DNA from: Bacteroidota bacterium
GTDB taxonomy: Bacteria; Bacteroidota; Bacteroidia; Cytophagales; Cyclobacteriaceae
Direction: 5' to 3'
Assembly: GCA_016178785.1 (NCBI GenBank)
Contig: JACOSO010000024.1
Span: 1-64,000, forward strand
DNA length: 64,000 nt
Part shown: positions 52,510 through 61,635 of the stretch, piece by piece
Layout of the letters: each line of letters starts with the position of its first letter
Position numbering within the stretch: position 1 is the first letter of the stretch
Notes under the pieces: model-generated
Told to the model about the DNA's origin: nothing
The model's database searches: none
Seen by the model: only the letters and a program-made list of their open reading frames with translations
Made by a program: the position numbers and the translations under genes

Positions 52510-53976
52510 ATGAATCATCTTTTTATTTGGGGGGCGTGCCCCCGTGAAAACGCGGGGTCGGGCTGTACGCTGCAAGTCCGTCCATACACTCCCCTCCGCA
52601 CTTCGGGCCTGTCTGCCGAAGCATCAGCGCAGGCAGGCTTTTCACTACCATCCATTACGCATACATTTCCCTCACACCCTTGCCCTTCTCCCCAGGGAGA
52701 TGGGTGTCCGAAGGACGGGGTGAGGGCATCCATCCTTTTTATTTTCCTCCTTCTCCACATTAATCTCTTCGCCCAAAAAGAACTTTCATTTACCGACAAA
52801 GTGTACGAGCCTCAGATCAAAACCGTTCAACTTTACCCCGACACCGACAACCCCCAAGATTTTCTTCAGCCGTCAACAACTCCCATTCATCAGCAAACAC
52901 TCACACTTGAATTTGACGACCTGCAAGACAACCGAAATAATTATTACGCGAAGTTAATCCATTGCAATTACGATTGGACAAAATCGCAGTTGATGGATCT
53001 TGACTTTCTGGAGAATTACAATGAATATAATCTGACAGACTATTCCTTCTCAAACAGCACCTATTCGCGCTACGTCCACTACCGATTCAAAGTTCCCCCT
53101 GTAAAAATCACAGGAAACTATTTGCTCATCGTTTACCGTGATGATCAGAAGGATTTGATCCTCTCCAAGCGCATGATGGTATTCGATACGCAAATCGGTC
53201 TTACCAAAGATGATCAAATGCTTGGTACCGGCACACTCAACCGCGCCAACCAGCAATTCAATTTTATTCTCAACTATGGAGACATTCAGGTGATTAACCC
53301 TGTCGAAAGCATTCATGTAAACATGCGGCAAAATCAACGGTGGGACAATGCTAAAATTAATTTACAACCGAGTTCTGTGCGCGATGCCGACAGCGAGTTG
53401 GATTATCGGTTCATGGATGACAGTTGGCAATTTAATGGAGGAAATGAATTTCGTTTTGCGGATTTCAGATCGCTCAATTACCCCGGGCAAAACACCGGAA
53501 GACTAAATAAATCGATTAAACCTTATGAACTTTACCTGGGTATCGATGCTCCGCGTGGCGAAAGTGCATACGCTCAATACAAAGACCTCGATGGAAATTT
53601 CGTGATCGATAATCTGGATTATGGCGAGCCGCAAATCACAGGAAATTATTTGTATGTAAACTTTACCTTAAAATGCTCAACACCATACAATGAAAATGTG
53701 TACGTGGTTGGTAAGTTTAACGATTATCAGCGTAGTGAAGAAAGCAAAATGAGGTACAATACTTCGATCGGTGCTTATGAATCACGTCAGTTTGTAAAGC
53801 AAGGTTGGTATGATTATCAATATGTTTTAGAATCCAAGACTCATCCGCTCACCACAATTGAAGGTTCGCATTATGAAACTGAAAATGTCTATGAAATAGC
53901 GATCTACTACCGGCCCTTCAGACCCAATGCAGATTTACTGATTGGTTACACTTTGATTTCAGTAAACCCGAGGTGA
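52510..53976 (+). CDS. Type IX secretion plug protein (DUF5103)
   Basis: Exported periplasmic-side protein of the type IX system; family members seal the SprA translocon when no substrate is passing. The body matches DUF5103: DKVYEPQIKTVQLYP, FDDLQDNRNNYYAKLIHCNYDW, and a Trp/Tyr-rich C-terminus. The first ~70 residues are encoded by two dispersed repeats (52529-52660 and 52669-52726). The true signal peptide (ASILFIFLLLHINLFAQ) starts only at residue 73; a GTG at 52720 would give a normal start. An ancestral short signal MNHL + FIFLLL may have been split by insertion. Confidence 0.9.
   Translation: MNHLFIWGACPRENAGSGCTLQVRPYTPLRTSGLSAEASAQAGFSLPSITHTFPSHPCPSPQGDGCPKDGVRASILFIFLLLHINLFAQKELSFTDKVYEPQIKTVQLYPDTDNPQDFLQPSTTPIHQQTLTLEFDDLQDNRNNYYAKLIHCNYDWTKSQLMDLDFLENYNEYNLTDYSFSNSTYSRYVHYRFKVPPVKITGNYLLIVYRDDQKDLILSKRMMVFDTQIGLTKDDQMLGTGTLNRANQQFNFILNYGDIQVINPVESIHVNMRQNQRWDNAKINLQPSSVRDADSELDYRFMDDSWQFNGGNEFRFADFRSLNYPGQNTGRLNKSIKPYELYLGIDAPRGESAYAQYKDLDGNFVIDNLDYGEPQITGNYLYVNFTLKCSTPYNENVYVVGKFNDYQRSEESKMRYNTSIGAYESRQFVKQGWYDYQYVLESKTHPLTTIEGSHYETENVYEIAIYYRPFRPNADLLIGYTLISVNPR
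52529..52660. repeat. GGGGGCGTGCCCCC...CCATTACGC element inside the plug gene
   Basis: Starts with a GC-rich palindrome (GGGGGCGTGCCCCC), then CGGGGTCGGGCTGTACGCTGC, a variable middle with an inverted GCCTGTCTGCCG/GCAGGCAGGC-like pair, and ends TTCACTACCATCCATTACGC. I have seen this flank pattern (GTGCCCC, CGGGCT-CCGCT, CCATCC-TAACGC) repeated in Bacteroidota genomes; only one copy is in this window. Confidence 0.6.
52669..52726. repeat. CCCTCAC...GTGAGGG palindromic element in the plug gene
   Basis: CCCTCACACCC ... GGGTGTCCGAAGGACGGGGTGAGGG (parts). The last 25 bases are identical to those of the element in the TPR gene at 44302-44359, and here too they are read as GCPKDGVR immediately before the signal peptide core. 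Confidence 0.8.
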
Positions 53977-54013
53977 ATTTAATTTGACAATTGGTTGATA
54001 TGAAAATTTGCTG

Positions 54014-55189
54014 ATGACTATTAAGATAAACACTTTTACTTTAAGGGTCATTTCAGAGAAATTACTTTTTATTTTTCTAACCTTTCTTATCAATCACTTT
54101 GGCTTCACTCAGTCTATATCAGATGAATTACCGATAACCAAATTAAAATTCATTAATCAATATGTCATTCCATTCAATCAGAGTTTTAAAGAGACAACTA
54201 TTGGCGGGTTGTCAGGAATTGACTACGACAAAGAGCACGATATTTATTATTTGTTGAGCGATGATCGATCAGATATTAATCCTGTAAGGTTTTATACAAC
54301 CAAAATTCATTTTTCACAAAAGGGAATTGACACCGTTTCATTTGTAAACGTTCATTTCCTCCTGCAACCTGGCGGGGAGAAATACCAAAGCTTCAAACTT
54401 TATCCAGCCCAGGCGGTCGACCCGGAAGATATCCGGTTCAACGCAAAAACGGGTCAGCTGTATTGGGCGAACGAGGGTGAAAGAATACTGGGTGGAAAAG
54501 AAAATATTTTGACCAATCCAACCATTCAAATTGCGCGACCGGATGGAAGTTATGTAAATCCCTTTCCTTTATCACAAATTCTATCCATGCAATCCACTGA
54601 AAAAGGTCCACGGAGAAATGGGACCTTGGAGGGCATTTCCTTTAGCTTAGATTTCAGCACATTTTATGCTGCGCTTGAAGAACCCTTGTATGAAGACGGT
54701 CCACGCGCAGATGTTGTAATAACAGATTCATGGATCAGAATATTTCAATTCGATGGCTCCGGTAAAAAAAATAGTGCTCAATATGCCTATGCGTTAGAGC
54801 CAGTTGCCTACCCTGCCAATCCGCTTGCAGAATTCAAGGTAAACGGAGTTTCAGAAATACTTTCGATTGGCAAAAGTCAATTATTGACGATAGAGCGGTC
54901 TTATTCTACCGGCCGTTTGCCATGTACCATAAAGGTCTTTCTTGCAGACTTTACTCATGCTGATGATATTAAGAACGTGCTTTCTCTAAAAGATCATCCA
55001 CCGCAACACCCGGTTAAAAAACAATTACTGCTGAATATGGATGATCTCGGCATTTACATAGACAATGTAGAGGGTGTAACTTTTGGGCCGACACTCTCTA
55101 ATGGTCATGCCTCTTTAATCTTTGTAACAGATGATAATTTCCAGCAGAAACAGAAAACGCAGCTGCTGTTGTTCGAAATCATTCCTTAG
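54014..55189 (+). CDS. Esterase-like phytase-family protein
   Basis: Exported protein of 391 residues with a hydrophobic N-terminus ending GFTQ. The fold pattern, GGLSGIDYDKEHDIYYLLSDDRSD near the start and GTLEGISFSLDFSTFYAALEEP and VEGVTFGPTL later, matches the phytase-like (esterase-like activity of phytase) beta-propeller group. I begin at the ATG at 54014; a TTG 6 bases upstream is in frame. Substrate unknown; phosphate-ester cleavage is inference. Confidence 0.8.
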   Translation: MTIKINTFTLRVISEKLLFIFLTFLINHFGFTQSISDELPITKLKFINQYVIPFNQSFKETTIGGLSGIDYDKEHDIYYLLSDDRSDINPVRFYTTKIHFSQKGIDTVSFVNVHFLLQPGGEKYQSFKLYPAQAVDPEDIRFNAKTGQLYWANEGERILGGKENILTNPTIQIARPDGSYVNPFPLSQILSMQSTEKGPRRNGTLEGISFSLDFSTFYAALEEPLYEDGPRADVVITDSWIRIFQFDGSGKKNSAQYAYALEPVAYPANPLAEFKVNGVSEILSIGKSQLLTIERSYSTGRLPCTIKVFLADFTHADDIKNVLSLKDHPPQHPVKKQLLLNMDDLGIYIDNVEGVTFGPTLSNGHASLIFVTDDNFQQKQKTQLLLFEIIP

Positions 55190-55214
55190 ATCATCATTGG
55201 CAACTGCTTGGGTA

Positions 55215-56792
55215 CTACTTTGCAATCTTCTTTAAGTCCAGGTCTTGAAAATCAAAGCTGAAGTCGATGTTGGGCGAAATGCCTTTCAATTTTATTCCGT
55301 TAGCATTGCCTTCCTCATCAAGTGAAAATGTAGCGAAGGCATCACAATTCATATCCTGGTAATCCCAACGGATGGCGAAAGTATTGGCTTTATAGAAAGA
55401 CATTTTTCCGTGAAGTTTTGGCGACCTCATACTTGTAAACCACAATTGTCCGTCTTTCAACGTGATCGTTACATTACCAAACCAGTTGTCGCGATAGGTG
55501 CCAACAAAATTTTCAAGTTTAAGGTGATCAGCTTTTGCATTTTTCACTGTGTTCCAAACGGCAGTGGTTACCGAATCACCAGCATTGTCCATTTCTTTAA
55601 TAGTCTTCATGGCCTGGCTGATACGGTCTACCTTTATACCCAGGTAAGAATCAGCAATGGACCGCGATATGGTTTGAAAACTAAATCCGCCCGGATCAGT
55701 ATTGGTCAATACTATTATTCCGAGGTTCAATTCAGGTACCAACGTTGTTTTGGAAAGCATTCCCGGCAGGCCACCCGTGTGACTAAAAATTATATATCCA
55801 TTTAAATCGGCTATACCCCAGCCTAATCCATATGCATTAAAATGCACTTTAGCTGTCGGATCTGGTTTGCTGTTGAACCCCAGGAACGTATGTGGCCGCA
55901 ACATTTCTCTATGGTTGGCAGCAGATACAAGTTGCGATTTCAGGCCCTCTCCATACTTACCGCCATTCAAATGCATGAGCATCCATTTACTTAGGTCATT
56001 TACGCTGGCATAGATTCCTCCGGCAGCACCAATGGACGCATCGTTTTTGGTATACGTTTCCAATTGTTTAAGTTCTCCCTTTTCAACAGCGTGTGGCATC
56101 GCAGTATTTTTTTTGTCTTTCAAATTCTGATAGACGCTCGCAGATCGAGTCATGCCCAGGGGTTTCATAATTCGGTTCTCTACAAAATCAGCCCAACTCT
56201 GGCCGCTGACCCGGGCTACCACCTCGCCTGCAACAATGTATAACAGATTGTCGTAATCATATTTTGTTCGAAAAGCGGAAACAGGTTTTTGGTATTGGAA
56301 ACTTTTCAGAACATCCTTTATTGTAAAATCGCCTCCGTCCGGAAAAAACATAAGATCACCCGCGCCTAAACCTAATCCACTTCGGTGCGTGAGCAAATCC
56401 TGAATGTTAAAGTTTGCCGTTACGTAAGGATCGTACATTTTGAATTCAGGAATATAGTCTACCACTTTGTCTTGCCAGCGCAGTTTTCCATCATCAACTA
56501 ATAAGGCCAGAGCCATTGTTGTGAAAGCTTTGCTATTGGAGGCAATAGCAAAAAGAGTATTCTCATCAACTTTCTCTTTGGTCTTGACGGATGTTATTCC
56601 ATAACCTTTGGCATGAATGACTTTACCATCTTTAACAACTGCAACAGCGAGGCCGGCCAAAGGCATAGTTGCCATTGTTTTGTTTACTAATGAATCTATC
56701 TGACTAGATTTTAAAGGTTGTTGCGCTTGACCATTGTGAACCAAAAAGGTGATAGCTATGAGTAAGGCAAGGAAGGGGCGGTATTTTTTCAT
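55215..56792 (-). CDS. Serine hydrolase, class C beta-lactamase-like
   Basis: Exported hydrolase of 525 residues; the ATG at 56792 directly precedes the signal peptide (ends GQAQ), the in-frame extension to 56825 is unneeded. Motifs of the beta-lactamase/DD-peptidase fold: SNSK (SxxK), YDN (YxN) and HTGG. A ~100-residue C-terminal lipocalin-like domain (DUF3471 type) follows. Possible targets are D-Ala peptides or small esters; none is provable here. Confidence 0.9.
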   Translation of the reverse strand: MKKYRPFLALLIAITFLVHNGQAQQPLKSSQIDSLVNKTMATMPLAGLAVAVVKDGKVIHAKGYGITSVKTKEKVDENTLFAIASNSKAFTTMALALLVDDGKLRWQDKVVDYIPEFKMYDPYVTANFNIQDLLTHRSGLGLGAGDLMFFPDGGDFTIKDVLKSFQYQKPVSAFRTKYDYDNLLYIVAGEVVARVSGQSWADFVENRIMKPLGMTRSASVYQNLKDKKNTAMPHAVEKGELKQLETYTKNDASIGAAGGIYASVNDLSKWMLMHLNGGKYGEGLKSQLVSAANHREMLRPHTFLGFNSKPDPTAKVHFNAYGLGWGIADLNGYIIFSHTGGLPGMLSKTTLVPELNLGIIVLTNTDPGGFSFQTISRSIADSYLGIKVDRISQAMKTIKEMDNAGDSVTTAVWNTVKNAKADHLKLENFVGTYRDNWFGNVTITLKDGQLWFTSMRSPKLHGKMSFYKANTFAIRWDYQDMNCDAFATFSLDEEGNANGIKLKGISPNIDFSFDFQDLDLKKIAK

Positions 56793-56889
56793 GGGTAGAA
56801 TTATTATTGCCACTAAATTATTCATTTAATGATAACCTGCACTCTGGCGCAAGGTTTCGTTGTATCGACTGAAGAGTTTTATTTTCACG

Positions 56890-57534
56890 TTAAAGTAAAG
56901 TCAGCACTGCGAAAAAATGAAGTACACTTCCACCCAGCACAAATACATGCCACACGCTATGATTGTATTTCACCTGATCACGCAAGAAGAAGATTGTGCC
57001 AAGCGTATAGGAAACTCCGCCACCCATCAATAAAATAAAACCATTGTGCGGCATCGCCTGGTAAAGCGGCTTGATGGCAAATAGAATCACCCAACCCATC
57101 AGCACGTACAAAACGGTAGATAATCGAACTCTGCTCCCAATCGAAATCGCTTTGAGAACAGCACCCAACACGGCACACCCCCACACGATGCCAAACACTG
57201 TCCATCCAATCCATCCACGCAAAGCAGTTAAGCAAAATGGCGTGTAAGTCCCTGCTATCAATAAGTAAATGGAGATGTGATCGAATTTATGAAAGACATG
57301 TTTTGCACCCGCGTGGGTAAGGCTGTGGTACAGCGTAGAAGCAAAATACAACAACACAAGTGTTGCACCAAAAATAGAAAAACTAACCACATGCCACACT
57401 GTTCCCTTTACGGCCGCCAAAACTATCAAAACTACTAATGCAGCAATGGCCAGTAACGCACCGATGCCATGCGTAATGGCATTCGCTATTTCTTCCCCGG
57501 TAGATGGTTTTTTATCGTTTTTACTTTTACCCAT
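56890..57534 (-). CDS. Hemolysin III (PAQR-type) membrane protein
   Basis: Integral membrane protein of 214 residues with seven membrane segments. The YqfA/hemolysin III family markers are present: EIANAITHGIGALLAIAAL, ASTLYHSLTHA, FDHISIYLLIAGTYTPF and SVWHVFVLGGSVLHF. His and Asp residues in these motifs form the metal site of PAQR proteins. Haemolysis itself is not implied. It is divergent from the thiolase gene. Confidence 0.92.
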   Translation of the reverse strand: MGKSKNDKKPSTGEEIANAITHGIGALLAIAALVVLIVLAAVKGTVWHVVSFSIFGATLVLLYFASTLYHSLTHAGAKHVFHKFDHISIYLLIAGTYTPFCLTALRGWIGWTVFGIVWGCAVLGAVLKAISIGSRVRLSTVLYVLMGWVILFAIKPLYQAMPHNGFILLMGGGVSYTLGTIFFLRDQVKYNHSVWHVFVLGGSVLHFFAVLTLL

Positions 57535-57601
57535 AAGACTGGAATCAAAATTCTTAGGTGCCTGTTATTATATTTAGTAAACTATTCTGATCTCAAGTTA
57601 T

Positions 57602-58882
57602 ATGTTCACTACTCAATCACCAAGGAAAGTCGCTGTTGTTGGTTATAACCGCATCCCTTTCGCCCGTCACAATACGGCTTACGCTAACGCAAGTAATCAA
57701 GATATGATGCTTGCAGCTCTTAATGGATTAACAGATCGTTATCATTTAAATGGAATGCTCTTGGGCGAAGTAGCAGGCGGTGCAGTGATTAAACACAGTC
57801 GTGAATTTAATCTCATGCGCGAGTGTGTACTAGGATCATCACTCAATCCGTCAACGCCAAGTTGCGACCTTCAGCAAGCATGTGATACCGGAATTGAAGC
57901 AGCAATTTACATCGCAAACAAAATTGCCTTGGGTCAGATTGACGTAGGTATTGCGGGTGGTGTTGACTCAGTGAGTAATGTGCCCATTGTTATAAGTGAA
58001 CCTTTGCGCAAAATTTTGTTGGAAGCAAGAAGGGCAAAAACCTTTGGAGGTAAAGCAAAGCAGTTTCTGAAAATCAGATTTAAAGATTTGATGCCTGAGG
58101 CCCCAAGCGTAAACGAACCCCGCACAGGGTTATCGATGGGCGAACATACCGAGTTCACCGCAAAATTTTATGGCATCACCCGCGAAGAGCAAGATGCATT
58201 TGCTTTGTTAAGTCATCAGAAATTGGCAAAAGCGTATGATGAAGGATTCTTCAACGATATGCTTACGCCCTACTTTGGACTTGATCAGGATAACAATCTG
58301 CGAAAAGATAGTAACCTGGAAAAGCTGGCAAAGCTAAAACCTGCATTTGACAAAGATCATGGAACACTGACCGCGGGCAACTCTACCCCCTTTACAGATG
58401 GCGCATCTTGTGTGCTTCTTGCCAGCGAAGAGTGGGCTTACGAGCACAAACTTCCGATTCTTGCATGTATAAAATGTGCGGAAGTTGCTGCCATTGAATA
58501 CATTAATCACAAACAAAATCTTTTACTCGCCCCTGTTTATGCAGCCACCCGAATGTTAAAGAAAGCAGGACTCAGCTTACAAGATTTTGATTTCTATGAA
58601 ATCCATGAGGCCTTCGCTGCACAAGTATTGGCCACCTTGAAAATCTGGCAAAGCGAAACGCTGACGAACGCATTTGGGTTCGACAAACCACTTGGCGCCA
58701 TCGATCGAGCTAAATTAAATGTGAAAGGCAGCAGTCTTGCAGCGGCTCATCCGTTTGCCGCAACTGGCGGACGAATTATTGCCACGATGGCAAAACTGCT
58801 TCATCAAAAAGGATCGGGCCGAGGGTTTATTTCAATTTGTGCTGCCGGTGGCCAGGGCGTGACTATGATTTTGGAAAAATAG
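57602..58882 (+). CDS. Acetyl-CoA C-acyltransferase (thiolase)
   Basis: Thiolase of 426 residues, of the FadI-like length. Active-site Cys94 lies in QQACDTGIEA, the middle block is LTAGNSTPFTDGAS, the second active site YEIHEAFAAQV holds the His, and the C-terminal CAAGGQG carries the proton-donor Cys. In beta-oxidation it cleaves 3-ketoacyl-CoA; biosynthetic use is possible too. No FadJ-like partner is adjacent. Confidence 0.93.
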   Translation: MFTTQSPRKVAVVGYNRIPFARHNTAYANASNQDMMLAALNGLTDRYHLNGMLLGEVAGGAVIKHSREFNLMRECVLGSSLNPSTPSCDLQQACDTGIEAAIYIANKIALGQIDVGIAGGVDSVSNVPIVISEPLRKILLEARRAKTFGGKAKQFLKIRFKDLMPEAPSVNEPRTGLSMGEHTEFTAKFYGITREEQDAFALLSHQKLAKAYDEGFFNDMLTPYFGLDQDNNLRKDSNLEKLAKLKPAFDKDHGTLTAGNSTPFTDGASCVLLASEEWAYEHKLPILACIKCAEVAAIEYINHKQNLLLAPVYAATRMLKKAGLSLQDFDFYEIHEAFAAQVLATLKIWQSETLTNAFGFDKPLGAIDRAKLNVKGSSLAAAHPFAATGGRIIATMAKLLHQKGSGRGFISICAAGGQGVTMILEK

Positions 58883-58934
58883 CAGGGTCTCCTTTTTTGT
58901 TAATTTACGTATATATACAGCTCAATACGTATCA

Positions 58935-59735
58935 TCAAGCATATACCTCTTCAAGGTCTTCTTCTTTGGCGATAGAGTTTGCGTTGGCCACATCGAGCAT
59001 GCCGAAGCCCTTGTGTGAAAAGTGACCAAGACCATTTTCATACACAAACTGTTGCACAGGCTGAGGAGCGTAAAGCGTGAACGGAAAGGTATAACCGCGC
59101 ACTTCGTATTTCACGTCAGCGTCATACAACGGATAAATGCGGGCAAACTTTTTGTGTGAAGACTGAATCTTATTGAGGTATTCTTTATCCGCAACTAGCT
59201 GAAATTTGTAAAAGTTTGAAAGTTTGTCGGCAGGGAATTTTCCACTCGCCTCCATGCGTGCCATCGTATTATCGTAAAGCAAGTCAGAGAACTCATCCGT
59301 TTCAGGGGGCACAAAACGTTTGCTTTGTTCATCATTGAAAGAAGCGGGTAACAATACAATCGGAGAGATACATAAAAATTTTACGGTCTCGCCTACTGTT
59401 ACAGTCTCTTCATTTTCGTGTGACTCAGGCACGAGTTGTAAGTTTCCAATAAGCAACTCCTTTTGAGAAAACAAAACCGAAATAAAATAATCAATAAATT
59501 CTTTGCTCGAAGAGGAGAATACAAGGGTTACCCGCGAAGAATAAAAGTGCAGTCCCTTGCGACTGATCTTGATTTGCCCTTTCAGGCCTGAGAAATTGTA
59601 TTGGTTGAAGCCAAAAAAATCGTTCTTACCCCCAAGCATTACCAAGCCTTTTACCGTTTGGGCAAGCAGAAACTGGTGGTGGAACGGCACGTGTGCACCA
59701 CGGTTCTTCAGGGAAAAAACAATCCTGATTCTCAC
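58935..59735 (-). CDS. cas6: Stand-alone Cas6-like CRISPR endoribonuclease
   Basis: A 266-residue RAMP-fold protein. It starts RIRIVFSLKNRG, has HHQFLLAQ (His19, His20) in the position where Cas6 enzymes keep the catalytic His, a central VTLVFSSSSKEFIDYFISVL block, IGNLQLVPE, and a C-terminal Gly-rich loop GLGHFSHKGFGML (235-247) typical of the family. The start is GTG; an in-frame TAG lies just upstream. No other cas gene or repeat array exists in the window. It lies 133 bases downstream of ychF on the same strand. Role outside CRISPR, or with a remote array, is open. Confidence 0.82.
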   Translation of the reverse strand: MRIRIVFSLKNRGAHVPFHHQFLLAQTVKGLVMLGGKNDFFGFNQYNFSGLKGQIKISRKGLHFYSSRVTLVFSSSSKEFIDYFISVLFSQKELLIGNLQLVPESHENEETVTVGETVKFLCISPIVLLPASFNDEQSKRFVPPETDEFSDLLYDNTMARMEASGKFPADKLSNFYKFQLVADKEYLNKIQSSHKKFARIYPLYDADVKYEVRGYTFPFTLYAPQPVQQFVYENGLGHFSHKGFGMLDVANANSIAKEEDLEEVYA

Positions 59736-59868
59736 AGCCTATTCGTTAGGGGTAAAAAAATTGCCTACTTGACTAACCCCGCCTTAAAAATCATTTGAGC
59801 GGAAGGCTAAAGTACTAAAAATCAGATAAATGAGTACCTCAGGGTAAAGGTTTATTTTTAAGTATTGT

Positions 59869-60966
59869 TTATACATTAAAACGGAAGTGCATTACATCCC
59901 CATCCTCAACTACATATTCCTTGCCTTCTACTGCCAGACGGCCAGCCTCGCGGCAACCCGCTTCTGATTTATATTTCTGATAATCAGGTATTTTGATTAC
60001 TTCTGCCCGAATAAATCCCTTTTCAAAATCAGTATGGATCACGCCTGCTGCCTGCGGGGCTTTCCAGCCACGGTGGATAGTCCACGCCCTGACCTCTTTT
60101 ACACCGGCTGTGAAGTAGGTGATTAAATTAAGTAGATGATAAGCAGCATGAACTAATCGGTTAAGTCCGGATTCCTTTAGACCATATTCATCCAGAAATA
60201 CCTGACGATCTTCTTCATTATCAAGCTCAGCAATCTGAGCTTCGATGGCAGCACAGACCATAACCACCTCTGCGCCCTCATCTTTTACCAGATTTTTAAG
60301 TGCATCTACAAACTTGTTTCCGGTATGGATTGATTTCTCATCCACATTAGCTACATAAATTACTGGTTTGTCCGTAAGCAGTTGCAGATCCTCAATCGCT
60401 TTTCTGTCTTCCGCATCCGTTACCACTGTTCTTGCATTTTTTCCTGCAAGCAATGCTTCCTTAAACTGAATAAGCGCGGCAAATTCTTTCTTTGCTTTAG
60501 CATCGCCACTTTTTGCGGTGCGTTCTACCTTGTTAATTTTCTTTTCTACAGAATCGAGGTCGCGTAACTGCAATTCAGTATCGATGATTTCTTTATCTGA
60601 AATAGGGTCAACTTTTCCTGCAACGTGAATGATATTGTCGTTTTCGAAGCAACGAACTACGTGAGCAATCGCATCTACTTCGCGGATATTGGCCAAAAAC
60701 TGGTTGCCCAAACCTTCACCTTTACTTGCACCTTTTACCAAGCCGGCAATATCAACAAACTCAAAAGCGGTGGGTAAAACGCGTTCCGGATTGACCAACC
60801 CTTCCAAAATCCTAAGTCTTTCGTCTGGTACCATAATGACGCCCACATTAGGCTCGATTGTACAAAAAGGAAAATTGGCTGCCTCGGCTTTATTATTGGA
60901 GATAGCATTAAACAAAGTTGATTTGCCCACATTTGGCAGGCCTACAATACCGCACTTTAGTCCCAT
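59869..60966 (-). CDS. ychF: Ribosome-binding ATPase YchF
   Basis: OBG-like P-loop ATPase of 365 residues, associated with ribosomes and redox stress. Walker A is GLPNVGKST (about 8-16), the switch region [14 protein letters not shown], the NVDE motif (adenine-specific in place of NKxD) is present, and a C-terminal TGS-like domain ends [12 protein letters not shown]. Translation of the downstream cas6 from the same transcript is possible. Confidence 0.97.
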   Translation of the reverse strand: MGLKCGIVGLPNVGKSTLFNAISNNKAEAANFPFCTIEPNVGVIMVPDERLRILEGLVNPERVLPTAFEFVDIAGLVKGASKGEGLGNQFLANIREVDAIAHVVRCFENDNIIHVAGKVDPISDKEIIDTELQLRDLDSVEKKINKVERTAKSGDAKAKKEFAALIQFKEALLAGKNARTVVTDAEDRKAIEDLQLLTDKPVIYVANVDEKSIHTGNKFVDALKNLVKDEGAEVVMVCAAIEAQIAELDNEEDRQVFLDEYGLKESGLNRLVHAAYHLLNLITYFTAGVKEVRAWTIHRGWKAPQAAGVIHTDFEKGFIRAEVIKIPDYQKYKSEAGCREAGRLAVEGKEYVVEDGDVMHFRFNV

Positions 60967-60984
60967 GAATTAAATTTTGAGGCG

Positions 60985-60992
60985 CAAAGATA
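60985..60992 (-). promoter_or_regulatory. Putative -7 promoter box of ychF
   Basis: Minus-strand TATCTTTG matches TAnnTTTG, 18 bases before the ATG at 60966. Confidence 0.55.
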
Positions 60993-61110
60993 TACCGCTG
61001 ATCTCGCTTGGAAAAATTATAGTTAATATCAACCTCAACCCTTCAAAATGGGTTGATTAACGTGATTCGCCTAATCAAAGCAAATGGAATTTCAATTACA
61101 CTAAAAAAAG

Positions 61111-61139
61111 TGCTCTCCTTTGGAGAGGATTAGGTGAGG
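61111..61139. repeat. Partial copy of the GTGAGG element in a spacer
   Basis: A CTCTCC-TTT-GGAGAG palindrome is followed by GATTAGGTGAGG. It resembles the CTCCCC...GGGGTGAGGG half of the elements at 44302 and 52669 and lies in a non-coding spacer of 234 bases, which otherwise holds the ychF promoter box and the PUR-gene terminator. Confidence 0.5.
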
Positions 61140-61145
61140 CCAAAA

Positions 61146-61171
61146 GAAAAATCCCGCCTCACGGCAGGATT
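61146..61171 (-). terminator. Rho-independent terminator of the PUR-family gene
   Basis: On the minus strand AATCCTGCC and GGCGGGATT pair around GTGA, followed by TTTTCTTTTG. It lies 30 bases past the stop of the gene that ends at 61201 and resembles the hairpin at 760-784. Confidence 0.75.
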
Positions 61172-61200
61172 AATCCGGTTTAGGTTTAGGTAAAAAATCT

Positions 61201-61566
61201 TTAATCCCAACGGAGCTCAGTATCAGAGCCTTGCTTGGCTGGTGTAGATTCAACCACTTCTTTGGGTTCATGATGATGCTCGAACGAAGAAAAATCAACC
61301 CCGGGCATCAATTCGTTTTTCACATGATTCAATGTATTATTCAGAGCTTCCATGAAACGATTGAAATCTTCCTTGTACAAAAAGATCTTGTGTTTTTCAT
61401 AGCTAAAGCCTTCGTTGTCGGGATTGAAGCGCTTTTTACTTTCAGTGATAGTCACATAAAAGTCGTTGGCACGGGTCGATTTCACATCAAAGAAATAGGT
61501 ACGCTTGCCGGCCTTCACCTTTTCAGAGAAAATTTCATCCCTACCGTTGGTCTTATTCTCTTCCAC
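61201..61566 (-). CDS. PUR-family nucleic-acid-binding protein (DUF3276)
   Basis: Small protein of 121 residues. The PUR-type block (EIFSEKVKAGKRTYFFDVKSTRANDFYVTITESKKRF) with one Pur-alpha-like repeat is characteristic of DUF3276 in Bacteroidota; a C-terminal acidic/His stretch follows. Family members bind single-stranded DNA or RNA; the role here is unknown. It ends at a strong terminator. Confidence 0.9.
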   Translation of the reverse strand: MEENKTNGRDEIFSEKVKAGKRTYFFDVKSTRANDFYVTITESKKRFNPDNEGFSYEKHKIFLYKEDFNRFMEALNNTLNHVKNELMPGVDFSSFEHHHEPKEVVESTPAKQGSDTELRWD

Positions 61567-61635
61567 AGTTCAGTTATTTAGTTTAGTTTTAGTCTTTAGG
61601 TCTTTCGAAGGTACTATTTTAATCTTTTTTTACAA

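Noticed and set aside
52515-52799. Minus-strand ORF over the plug gene N-terminus
   Set aside because: It reads the two repeat elements backwards; open only because the palindromic, GC-rich repeats lack stops.
59736-59868. Possible CRISPR array or leader near cas6
   Set aside because: No direct repeats of 20-40 bases with spacers are visible there or within the window; only a short GCCTT/AAGGC inverted pair.
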